A stretch of 64,000 nt of DNA from Devosia neptuniae (GTDB lineage Bacteria; Pseudomonadota; Alphaproteobacteria; Rhizobiales; Devosiaceae). The position numbers and the translations under genes were made by a program. The notes beneath the pieces are model-generated. The model had not been told where the DNA came from, searched no databases, and saw only the letters and a list, made by a program, of their open reading frames with translations. The stretch is from the NCBI RefSeq assembly GCF_025452235.1, contig NZ_CP104965.1, positions 3,840,501-3,904,500 of the forward strand, written 5' to 3'. The first letter of the stretch is position 1, and every line of letters begins with the position of its first letter. This document shows, one piece after another, positions 54,200-61,590 of this stretch.

Positions 54200-54835
54200 T
54201 TACTTACCGACGAGGAGGCCCTTGGCGACGGCGGGGCGGGCAGCCATGCGTTCCATCCAGGCTTTCACATTGGGGAATTCCTCGATGTCCTGGCTCTGGT
54301 TTTTCCAGCCCTGGGCCCAGCCGATGGTAGCGATATCGGCGATGGAATAGTCGCCGGCGATATAGTCGCGGCCTTCGAGCTGCTTGTTCAGCACGCCATA
54401 GAGGCGCTTGGTCTCGTCGATATAGCGCTTTTGTGCATAGGGCAGCTTTTCGGGCGCGTAGAGATTGAAGTGGTGGTTCTGGCCGAGCATGGGGCCGAAG
54501 CCGCCCACCTGCCAGAACAGCCATTCATCGACCTTGACCTGGGCGCGCGGATCGGTGGGGTAGAGCTTGCCGAATTTGAGGGCGAGATATTTCAGAATCG
54601 CGCCGGATTCGAAAATCGAGATCGGCTCGCCCCCCGGCCCTTCGGGGTCGATAATGGCGGGAATCTTGTTATTGGGCGAGATGGCGAGAAAATCGGGGGC
54701 AAACTGCTCGCCCTTGCCGATGTCAATGCGGTGGTAGGTGTAGGGGACGCCCAGCTCTTCGAGCATGATGTGGAGTTTCTGCCCGTTCGGGGTGGGCAGC
54801 GAATAGGCTTCGATCGGCTTGGTCTGGGTGGTCAT
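54200..54835 (-). CDS. Glutathione S-transferase family protein (YfcG/Nu-like)
   Basis: 211 residues. Thioredoxin-like N-domain: YSLPTPNGQKLHIMLEELGVPY, PNNKIPAIIDPEG, IFESGAILKYLA; helical C-domain with IAGDYSIADIATIGW. The TPNGxK motif matches Nu-class enzymes with disulfide-bond reductase activity. It acts in the cytosol with glutathione; substrate unknown. Confidence 0.94.
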   Translation of the reverse strand: MTTQTKPIEAYSLPTPNGQKLHIMLEELGVPYTYHRIDIGKGEQFAPDFLAISPNNKIPAIIDPEGPGGEPISIFESGAILKYLALKFGKLYPTDPRAQVKVDEWLFWQVGGFGPMLGQNHHFNLYAPEKLPYAQKRYIDETKRLYGVLNKQLEGRDYIAGDYSIADIATIGWAQGWKNQSQDIEEFPNVKAWMERMAARPAVAKGLLVGK

Positions 54836-54934
54836 GGCACGTCCCGTTCGGAAAGGATGGGCAGATATATCGGCGGGAGACGATGGATGGCAAGGCCGGG
54901 GTAAGCAGCCCTGCCATCCAGAAGCGTCAAAGCC

Positions 54935-55375
54935 CTATTCCCGCGACAGCCGCAGCTGGGGCTGGCCATTGCTGGTATGGGCGGGCGAAACGCCATTGAT
55001 ACCAACCGTGGCGGTGACCCGCTGGCGGAAGGCGGAGAACAGCTCGGAGGTAACCACATCGACGGGCTCGTCGAATTTGATGGTCACCTGATAGTGCTGC
55101 ATGTCACTGAGCAATTGCACGCCAATGACGAGACCACGGAAGTTCTGGCCAAGGTAGGTGCCCTTGACGCGGTGGCCGACCTGGACGGGCGAGGCCACGC
55201 GCTCGGGCAGCATGGCGCGGGCGGTGTTCCAATCGCGATAGCCATGGGCCTTGGCGATGGATTCGAGCGCGGCGCCATGGGTGATGGGTTCACCGGTGCG
55301 GGCGCGTTCGTCGCGATAGGCCTTGGCTTCGGATTTCAGCGTTTGAATGCTGGGAGTATCGAGCGAAAAAGACAT
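54935..55375 (-). CDS. Glyoxalase_8-domain protein of unknown function
   Basis: 146 residues. N-terminal domain LKSEAKAYRDERARTGEPITHGAALESIAKAHGYRDWNTARA is a known conserved module annotated as glyoxalase-superfamily related (Glyoxalase_8), without catalytic proof. The C-terminal half (VGHRVKGTYLGQNFRGLVIGV) looks like a small beta-barrel. No partner gene in the vicinity. Confidence 0.82.
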   Translation of the reverse strand: MSFSLDTPSIQTLKSEAKAYRDERARTGEPITHGAALESIAKAHGYRDWNTARAMLPERVASPVQVGHRVKGTYLGQNFRGLVIGVQLLSDMQHYQVTIKFDEPVDVVTSELFSAFRQRVTATVGINGVSPAHTSNGQPQLRLSRE

Positions 55376-55681
55376 GAAAAGGTCCTCTCATTTGCATGAG
55401 GCTGCTCAAATCACGGGAGCTCGCATTGCCATGAAGCGCCTCGCAAAGATGAACCAGTTTCCTGGATGTCTTGGCTTAACGAGCTGGACTTCACCATCGG
55501 AAATTGCTTTCCGGCGAGCGGCGGGTGCCAGTAACCTGCTCGCTAAATGAGGCGTTGCTGCCGGTTTGTCAACTTCGTGGCTGGGATGCGTCATCAAGCG
55601 GGGTGATGGGCGGATCAGACAAATGTGTTGGGCAATGGCCTTTCCAGCGGCTAGGGCTGTCTGGAGGCGGAGGACTATCGC
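55376..55681. other. Intergenic region, nothing recognised
   Basis: 306 bp between the divergent Glyoxalase_8 gene and the TSUP permease. It presumably contains both promoters. No clear palindrome, RNA or small gene. Confidence 0.45.
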
Positions 55682-56446
55682 GTGTTTGAAATATTGTTGC
55701 TGATTGCCGGGCTGGTGGGTGGCGCGTTGAACTCGCTGGCGGGGGGCGGCTCGTTCATCGTGTTTCCGGCGCTGCTGGCGGTGGGGGTACCGCCGGTGAT
55801 CGCCAATGCATCCAACACCTATGCCGCCCTGCCCGGCTATGCCAGCGGCGCGGTGGGTTACTGGCATGCCATAACCAAACACAAGGACCGGCTGGCGCTC
55901 TATTCCATCATTTCGGTGATCTTCGGCTGGGTGGGGGCCGAATTGCTGCTGGTGGTGTCGGACGAGCAATTCTCGCTGGTCGTGCCCTGGCTGATGCTGT
56001 TCGCGGTGTTGCTGTTTGCGTTCGGCAATCGGCTCAATGCCTTTGTGGCGGCGCATAGTGGTGGACGGCGCGGGATGAAGCTGGCCGGGACCGTGCTGCT
56101 GCTGGTGTTCCTCGCCGGGGTTTGCGTCTATGGCGGGTTCTTCAATGCGGGTCTCGGAATCCTGCTGCTGGCATTTCTTGCCACTGCGGGGATGAGCGAC
56201 ATTCATGCCATGAACGGGCTCAAGCTGTGGATTTCCACATTGGTGGCGCTGGTGGCCGTGGTGCGGTTTGCGCTGAATGGGTCGATCGATTGGTATCATG
56301 GCTCCATCGCGCTGGTGGGCGTGACCGTGGGTGGATATCTGGCGGCGCGCAATGCACATCGCGTGCCGACCGGAGTGATCCGGGCAGCGGTGATTGTATA
56401 TGGGGTGTTTATGACCGGGTATTTCTTTTGGGGGGCTTATGCCTGA
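55682..56446 (+). CDS. TSUP family permease (TauE/SafE type)
   Basis: 254 residues with a GTG start. Eight hydrophobic segments. Two TSUP repeats with motifs LNSLAGGGSFIVFPALL (first half) and VYGGFFNAGLGILLLAFLA (second half). Family members export sulfite, sulfoacetate or related organosulfur anions across the inner membrane. No neighbouring sulfur gene identifies the substrate. Confidence 0.93.
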   Translation: MFEILLLIAGLVGGALNSLAGGGSFIVFPALLAVGVPPVIANASNTYAALPGYASGAVGYWHAITKHKDRLALYSIISVIFGWVGAELLLVVSDEQFSLVVPWLMLFAVLLFAFGNRLNAFVAAHSGGRRGMKLAGTVLLLVFLAGVCVYGGFFNAGLGILLLAFLATAGMSDIHAMNGLKLWISTLVALVAVVRFALNGSIDWYHGSIALVGVTVGGYLAARNAHRVPTGVIRAAVIVYGVFMTGYFFWGAYA

Positions 56447-56590
56447 AGTCTCTCCCCTTGAGGGAGAAGATGGCCGGAGGGGTTTCTTTCTGCAGCATCA
56501 AAGCATGGGATGACGCAGAACCCCTCACCCTGTCATTTCTGCTGAACGCAGAAATGTCGTCCCTCTCCCTCAAGGGGAGAGGGGAAGAAA
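56447..56590. repeat. Palindromic repeat cluster (family 2)
   Basis: CTCCCCTTGAGGGAGAAGAT-type unit followed by CCCCTCACCCTGTC...CCCTCTCCCTCAAGGGGAG. It lies between the convergent TSUP and molybdopterin oxidoreductase genes. Confidence 0.8.
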
Positions 56591-56594
56591 GAGC

Positions 56595-58688
56595 TTAGTC
56601 GGCCCTCCTGATCCAGACGGCCGCGTCGTGGAAAGTGGCGCCGCCGAAGGGGGGCGCGGGGGTGGCGTTGGTTAGGGTGTTGATACCTTTGCCCCCACGA
56701 TGGGATTTGTTTTGGTGCAGGCCTTCGGCGATGAGGACGCCGGTGGGCAGGCCGGTGCGGATGCGGGCGGTGAGGTGGACGCTGCCGCGACGATTGCCCA
56801 GGGTGACGAATTGGCCTTCCTCGATGCCGAGGCGCGTTGCGTCGTCGGGGTGGATGAAGACCGAGGGGACGCCTTCGCGCTTCTGGCTACCGGGGGTTTC
56901 GTTGAACGACGAATTGAGGAAGGCGCGGGCCGGACTGGTAGCGAGGCGGAACGGGTGTTCGGCGTCGGTCTTTTCGGTGACGTCCCAATGGTCGGCAAAG
57001 CGCGGCATGTCAGCGGGGTCGCAGGTCCAGAGATAGCCTTTTTTATCGGCCGTACCCTGCCAATTGGCGGCGAAGCGGAAGCGCTTGTCGGGCCAGGCGA
57101 AGCCATCGGCATAGCGGGCGACGGCGTCGGGGCGTTCGCGATCAACGAAGCCGGTTTTTTCGATCTCGTTGAGATCGCCATAGTTGGAGCGGCGGAAGGT
57201 TTCGGCAACGAGGTCGCGGTCGCCGGTTTTGAAGCTCTCGTCATCGAGGCCGAGGCGGAGCGCCAGGGCGTTGATGACTTCGTGGTTGGACCGGGTTTCA
57301 CCGGGGCGCTCGATGACGGCCGGGCCATAGAGCACGCGGGTGTGGCCGCCGCGGGTGTAATAATCGTTGTGTTCGAGGAACATGGTGGCGGGCAGGACGA
57401 TATCGGCCAGCTCGGCCGTTTCGGTCATGAACTGCTCGTGGACGACGAGGAACAGGTCTTCGCGGGCTAGGCCCTGACGCGCCAAAGTCTGGTCGGGGGC
57501 GACCGAGGCGGGGTTGGTGTTCTGCACGATCATGGCCATGACCGGGCCGCCGTTTTTCAACGCCTTGGCATTGCCGGTGAGGATCGGGCCGATCTCGGAC
57601 ATGTCGAGCCAGCGCGGATCGCCCTTTTGCAGATGGGGGCCGGTGATGCGGGATTTGTCGAGTTGCCAGGTGCCCGAATTGGAATGGAAAGCGCCGCCGC
57701 CGCGATGCTGCCAGGCGCCGGTCATGGCTGGGATGCAAAGGGCGGCATGCATGGCGGTGGCACCATTGCGCTGGCGGGTGAAGCCATAGCCGAGGCGGAA
57801 ATAGGAACGCGGCGTGGTGCCGACGAGATGGGCGAATTGGGTGATCTGCTCGACGGTGAGGCCGGTGATATCAGCGGCCCATTCTGAGGTTTTGGTCGCC
57901 AGATGGACTTCGAAATCGGGCCCGAAATCGGTGAATTTGGCCATGTAGGCGCGGTCGGCCAGGTTGTCGCGCAGCAGGATATGCATGACGGCCACGGCCA
58001 GGGCGCCATCGGTGCCGGGGCGGAGGACGAGGCCCAGATCGGCCTGGGCCATGGTGGCGGTTTCGTAGATATCGATGACGACGACCTTGGCGCTGCGCTC
58101 CTTTTTGGCCCGCATGGCGTGGGTCATGACGTTGACCTGGGTGTGTACCGCATTGGTGCCCCAGATGACGACGCAATCGCTTTCGGCCATTTGTTCGGGA
58201 TTGACGCCGCCCAGCATGCCGGTGCCGGCGATATAGCCGGGCCAGGCGGTGCCGGTGCAGATGGTGTCGTATTGGCGGGAATAGCCTTTGGCGGCGCGGA
58301 GGCGATCAATGCCGTCGCGCTGCACATGGCCCATCGTGCCGGCGTAATAATAGGGCCAGATGGCTTCGGCGCCGTGCTCGGCTTCGATCTGGTTGAAGCG
58401 GGCGGCGATTTCGTCCAGCGCTTCGTCCCAGCCGATCTGTTGCCATTGGCCGCTGCCCTTGGGGCCAATGCGGCGCAGGGGATGGGTCAGGCGGTCGGGG
58501 TGGTGGATGCGCTCGGCGTAACGGGCGACTTTTTCGCAGATGACGCCGGCGGTGTAGGGATCGTCCTTGGCGCCACGGACGCGGCCGATGGTGCTGTTGT
58601 CGATGATATCCACATCCAGCGCGCAGGCGGAGGGGCAATCATGAGGACACACGGAGCGTGCGGTGCGAAGGGCGACTGGTTTGTTCAT
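56595..58688 (-). CDS. Molybdopterin-dependent oxidoreductase (DMSO reductase superfamily)
   Basis: 697 residues from ATG 58688. The N-terminal 4Fe-4S site has VCPHDCPSACALDVD and a fourth Cys in GVICEKVARYAE. Molybdopterin-binding segments include GTNAVHTQVNVMTHAMRAKK and IVLPATMFLEHNDYYTRGGHT. No Tat signal, so the enzyme is cytosolic. The C-terminal domain (VFIHPDDATRLGIEEGQFVTL) binds the dinucleotide. It stands alone, without electron-transfer subunits, so the substrate is unknown. Formate dehydrogenase-like or N/S-oxide reductase roles are possible. An element of 310 bp lies upstream. Confidence 0.93.
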   Translation of the reverse strand: MNKPVALRTARSVCPHDCPSACALDVDIIDNSTIGRVRGAKDDPYTAGVICEKVARYAERIHHPDRLTHPLRRIGPKGSGQWQQIGWDEALDEIAARFNQIEAEHGAEAIWPYYYAGTMGHVQRDGIDRLRAAKGYSRQYDTICTGTAWPGYIAGTGMLGGVNPEQMAESDCVVIWGTNAVHTQVNVMTHAMRAKKERSAKVVVIDIYETATMAQADLGLVLRPGTDGALAVAVMHILLRDNLADRAYMAKFTDFGPDFEVHLATKTSEWAADITGLTVEQITQFAHLVGTTPRSYFRLGYGFTRQRNGATAMHAALCIPAMTGAWQHRGGGAFHSNSGTWQLDKSRITGPHLQKGDPRWLDMSEIGPILTGNAKALKNGGPVMAMIVQNTNPASVAPDQTLARQGLAREDLFLVVHEQFMTETAELADIVLPATMFLEHNDYYTRGGHTRVLYGPAVIERPGETRSNHEVINALALRLGLDDESFKTGDRDLVAETFRRSNYGDLNEIEKTGFVDRERPDAVARYADGFAWPDKRFRFAANWQGTADKKGYLWTCDPADMPRFADHWDVTEKTDAEHPFRLATSPARAFLNSSFNETPGSQKREGVPSVFIHPDDATRLGIEEGQFVTLGNRRGSVHLTARIRTGLPTGVLIAEGLHQNKSHRGGKGINTLTNATPAPPFGGATFHDAAVWIRRAD

Positions 58689-59260
58689 GGGGTCAAAATA
58701 GCCCAGTGGCGAAGGGGCGTCCAAGCGATTGTTTTGATCGCGGGATCAAGGGGCGTGATGGGCGTGCGAAAGCGCCGCCTGGTGCGGTTATCGAATAGAC
58801 GGACGGACCCCGAGACGGCTTTCGCCTCGTGAGGAATTTAAAAATGAGACGACGCCGTCTCGGGGTGCCGGGACTTTTTCGGACGGCGCGATCGCAGACC
58901 CCAGCGTTTGCCGTAGCGCCCGCCCGATTGCCTCGTCCGCTCGACCCGGAGCGGAGCGCGACCTCCCCTCCCCCGGCTGCCCTCCGGACGCTCGTCGCTG
59001 CAGCGCCGCCCGTATCCCGGAAGATGGAGGGAGTATGGGGCAGGTTTTGGGGGTGGGGGATAAGAGGGATAAGTGAGCTCTTTGCTGTCCCCGAACACCT
59101 TTGGTGGATGCCACTACTGTTCCAATATCACCGGCCCTTCCCTCGGACTCGTCCCGAGGGCCCTTCTCAATCCGGCGCAATTGGCGAGTGGCCCCCGGGT
59201 CGAGCCCGAGGGAGAGAGGTGGGGAGGAGAGATTGGGGGCAAACCCGGGGACGGAAACGC
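58689..59260. other. Intergenic region with repeat element copy B
   Basis: 572 bp between the oxidoreductase start and the stop of the next minus-strand gene. 58772-59083 is copy B of the dispersed element. The rest (59084-59260) is G/C-rich without a recognised feature. Confidence 0.6.
58772..59083. repeat. Dispersed ~310-bp element, copy B
   Basis: Partner of 29162-29473. Here the hairpin arms ACCCCGAGACGGC (58806-58818) and GCCGTCTCGGGGT (58854-58866) are perfectly complementary over 13 bp. Begins 84 bp upstream of the oxidoreductase start; copy A begins 103 bp upstream of parC, in the same orientation. Confidence 0.88.
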
Positions 59261-59860
59261 CTACAGCGTAGCAAACGCCTTGGTGGCGGTTTCGGCGTTG
59301 CGGCGGGCGCGGTTGGTGGCGTGTTTGGCCAGTTGGGCGGCGCCGGAGTGGAATTGGGAGAAGGTGACTTTGCGCGCATCGTGGGTGGCGATGGTGATGC
59401 CGCGCCAATTGGGGCGCACGCTGCTCACATCCGACCAGGCGAGACTGGTTTGCTTGCCGAAGGCGGTGTGGTGTTCGAGCAGCGTATTGTTCCAGCGGAC
59501 GCGCGTGAACAGGCCGCCGATGCCGATGCCGACGGCCCCTGCCCCGAGCAGCGTGGCGGCGGTGAAGGCGGCCAGCATCTGGGTGGGTTCGACAATGGAG
59601 GTGCTGCCGACGAAAATGACGGCGGACATGAGGACCACGGCCAGCGCTGCAGCGCCGTAGCAGGCGAAATATTCGACCATGGAAGGGCGCAGTTCGGTCC
59701 AGCCGTCGACGCTGACAGCTTCTTCGCCTTGCACGAGGCGTAGCGCCAGGAAGGCGGCATAGCCGAAGGCAACCACGCCGGCGGCGCGGGCAAGCGGCAG
59801 GCTGGCGGTGGCGGGAATATGTTTGAGAAGAAGAAGGACGAGGATCACGGCAAGTGGCAT
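59261..59860 (-). CDS. Membrane protein with possible PH-like domain
   Basis: 199 residues from ATG 59860 (AGGA 7 nt upstream). Four hydrophobic segments in the first 125 residues. The C-terminal half (RVRWNNTLLEHHTAFGKQTSLAWSDVSSVR) has the pattern of a bacterial PH-like domain; this is my inference. Basic C-terminus. The frame is open upstream to 60130 but this part lacks hydrophobic or coding character. No named family recognised. Confidence 0.7.
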   Translation of the reverse strand: MPLAVILVLLLLKHIPATASLPLARAAGVVAFGYAAFLALRLVQGEEAVSVDGWTELRPSMVEYFACYGAAALAVVLMSAVIFVGSTSIVEPTQMLAAFTAATLLGAGAVGIGIGGLFTRVRWNNTLLEHHTAFGKQTSLAWSDVSSVRPNWRGITIATHDARKVTFSQFHSGAAQLAKHATNRARRNAETATKAFATL

Positions 59861-60058
59861 AGCCACTTCCTGCCAACGCAAGGGCACTATTGCTCTCCAA
59901 AACTGGGGGCCGGCGACGCGATCGGCGGATACGAAACCGAATCTAGCAAGGATCGCAGATTTGGCTATTAACAATTTCGGGAAGAGGCAATGCCGTGGCA
60001 GTGCATCGGCCTTTTTGTCACAGATTGGCGGCGCGGCCGGGTTCGCAGATTGATTCAA

Positions 60059-60088
60059 GGCGCTGGCATTTTGATTCATGCCAGCGCC
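60059..60088 (-). terminator. Probable terminator after sugE
   Basis: Perfect 11-bp inverted repeat GGCGCTGGCAT/ATGCCAGCGCC with an 8-nt loop, 17 nt past the sugE stop. The following sequence on the minus strand (TTGAATCAATCT) is only moderately T-rich. Confidence 0.65.
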
Positions 60089-60104
60089 GTAGAGAATTGA
60101 AAGA

Positions 60105-60419
60105 TCAGGACAAAATCTTGAGACCGACAATGCCGGCGATGATCAGGCCGATGCTGGCGAGGCGCGCGGCAGTGGCGGGATCGCCGAACAGATACATGCC
60201 CAGAATGGCGGTGCCGACGGTGCCGATACCGGTCCAGACGGCGTAGCCGGTGCCCACGGGCAGATCGCGCAAGGCGATGCCGAGCAGGATGACGCTGATG
60301 ATCATGGCGCCGACGGTGAGGATGGTGGGCAGCGGGCGGGTGAACCCCTCGGTATATTTGAGGCCGATGGCCCAACCCATTTCAAAGATGCCGGCAATGG
60401 TGAGATAGACCCAAGCCAT
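60105..60419 (-). CDS. sugE: SugE/Gdx small multidrug resistance family guanidinium exporter
   Basis: 104 residues, four transmembrane helices. The conserved Glu in helix 1 ([19 protein letters not shown]) and the [14 protein letters not shown] motif separate the SugE/Gdx group from EmrE-type drug pumps. Gdx proteins export guanidinium in exchange for protons as antiparallel dimers. A guanidine-II riboswitch directly upstream supports this function. The ATG has TAGGAG nearby (9 nt). Confidence 0.95.
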   Translation of the reverse strand: MAWVYLTIAGIFEMGWAIGLKYTEGFTRPLPTILTVGAMIISVILLGIALRDLPVGTGYAVWTGIGTVGTAILGMYLFGDPATAARLASIGLIIAGIVGLKILS

Positions 60420-60440
60420 GGGATTTACTCCTAGCTGTGG

Positions 60441-60487
60441 CGGGTCGTCCCGGCCGAAAAGTTGGGAAGCGCAAGGTCGTCCTCGCG
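60441..60487 (-). promoter_or_regulatory. Guanidine-II (mini-ykkC) riboswitch
   Basis: Two hairpins in tandem on the minus strand, each with loop ACGA and GG/CC closing pairs. P1: CGCGAGG-ACGA-CCTTGCG (60487-60470). P2: CGGG-ACGA-CCCG (within 60453-60441). The linker is 16 nt. P2 ends about 21 nt before the sugE ATG. Tandem ACGR-loop stems define the guanidine-II class; guanidine binding joins the loops and frees the ribosome site. The downstream Gdx exporter is the classic target. Confidence 0.88.
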
Positions 60488-60533
60488 TCGCGCCATAGAT
60501 AGGACATTGGGGGGCAAAGGTGAAGGGGTGGGC

Positions 60534-61373
60534 CTAATAAGCCGTGCCGGTCAGTTGCTCGCTTAGCGTCCAGAGCTGTTCCTGGGCCGCTTCGTCATAG
60601 GCGGCGGGGATGGCTCGGCTGGGTTTGTAATGCTTGAAATAGACGCCGGAGGTTTGCGCCAGGGCCGGATCGGTGGCGAGGCGGACGAGCTTTTTGCCGG
60701 CTTTTTCGGGCGAGGCCATGAGCGGCGCCAGTAGCGTATGGGCGAGGAAGCGGGAAGCGCCGCGCGTGCGGCGGTAGATGTCGGTACGGACTAGGCCCGG
60801 GGCGAGGCAATTGGCGGTGATGCCGGTGCCTTCGAGGCGGCGGGCCAGGGCGAAGGTGAATTGCACGTTGGCGAGCTTGGTCTGGCCGTAGACGCGGTAG
60901 CCGTCATAGGCGCGGTCGCGGTTGTAATCGGAGAAATCGAAGGGGAATTGCAGGCTCGAGGCGGTGAGCACGATGCGGGCGGCGCCATGGGCCTTGAGGG
61001 CGTCGTGGAGGAGATGGGTGAGCAGGAAGGGCGCGAGGTGATTGATGGCGAGCGTCATTTCCACGCCATCGGGGGAAAGTGTGCGCTCGCTGAAATGGGC
61101 GCCGGCATTGGCGATGAAGCCGGAAAGGCGCTTGTGACGCCCGGTGATGCGGGCGGCGGCGGCGCTGATATCGGCTTGCGAGGACAGGTCGGCATGTTCG
61201 AGCTCGACGGCGCGATTGCCGGAGCGCTGCACGATTTCGGCATGGGCGTCCCTGCCCTTTTGGCCGTCGCGGAGCAGCAGGACGAGCGGATGACCCAGTT
61301 GGGCCAGCTGGAGTGCGGCGGCCTTGCCCATGCCTGAGGAGGCGCCGGTGATGATGATGGGGGAAGTCGGCAA
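60534..61373 (-). CDS. Short-chain dehydrogenase/reductase
   Basis: 279 residues with a TTG start (GGAA 6 nt upstream). Rossmann motif TGASSGMGKAAA, HADLSS, ANAG, Ser in LTASSLQFPF and YGQTKLAN with catalytic Tyr/Lys. It is of the retinol-dehydrogenase-like/WWOX-type extended SDR style with the NADP-favouring LLRDGQKG. Substrate unknown. It lies upstream of the riboswitch and is not expected to be under its control. Confidence 0.92.
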   Translation of the reverse strand: MPTSPIIITGASSGMGKAAALQLAQLGHPLVLLLRDGQKGRDAHAEIVQRSGNRAVELEHADLSSQADISAAAARITGRHKRLSGFIANAGAHFSERTLSPDGVEMTLAINHLAPFLLTHLLHDALKAHGAARIVLTASSLQFPFDFSDYNRDRAYDGYRVYGQTKLANVQFTFALARRLEGTGITANCLAPGLVRTDIYRRTRGASRFLAHTLLAPLMASPEKAGKKLVRLATDPALAQTSGVYFKHYKPSRAIPAAYDEAAQEQLWTLSEQLTGTAY

Positions 61374-61489
61374 GATGGGTTCCGAAGTGCGCTGGGTGGC
61401 GGTGTACTAGGGAGACAAAAGGGCTGGCCGATGGCGGGAACGGAGTTGTGAAGGGCGCTTACGTCCGGGCCTTTGTGGCTCCCGTCACC

Positions 61490-61590
61490 CCACCCTTGAT
61501 CCCTCCCCATCAAGGGGAGGGAGACGATGGAGCGGAGGGATTGGGGTACCCCTCCTAGCCTCCCCTGACAGGGGGAGAGATCGAGGTCTC
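61490..61590. repeat. Palindromic repeat cluster (family 2)
   Basis: CCCTCCCCATCAAGGGGAGGG is followed by ACCCCTCCTAGCCTCCCCTG and ACAGGGGGAGAG. The second part resembles 5570-5620. It lies directly after the helicase stop and may end its transcript. Confidence 0.75.

Noticed and set aside
58838..59098. 86-codon frame in the dispersed element containing TYPSYP
   Set aside because: The corresponding frame in copy A also has TYPSYP but then diverges in frame, so coding is not conserved; treated as a non-coding repeat.
60420..60533. Guanidine-I (ykkC) riboswitch upstream of sugE
   Set aside because: The long conserved ykkC core is absent; the two ACGA-loop stems fit the guanidine-II class instead.
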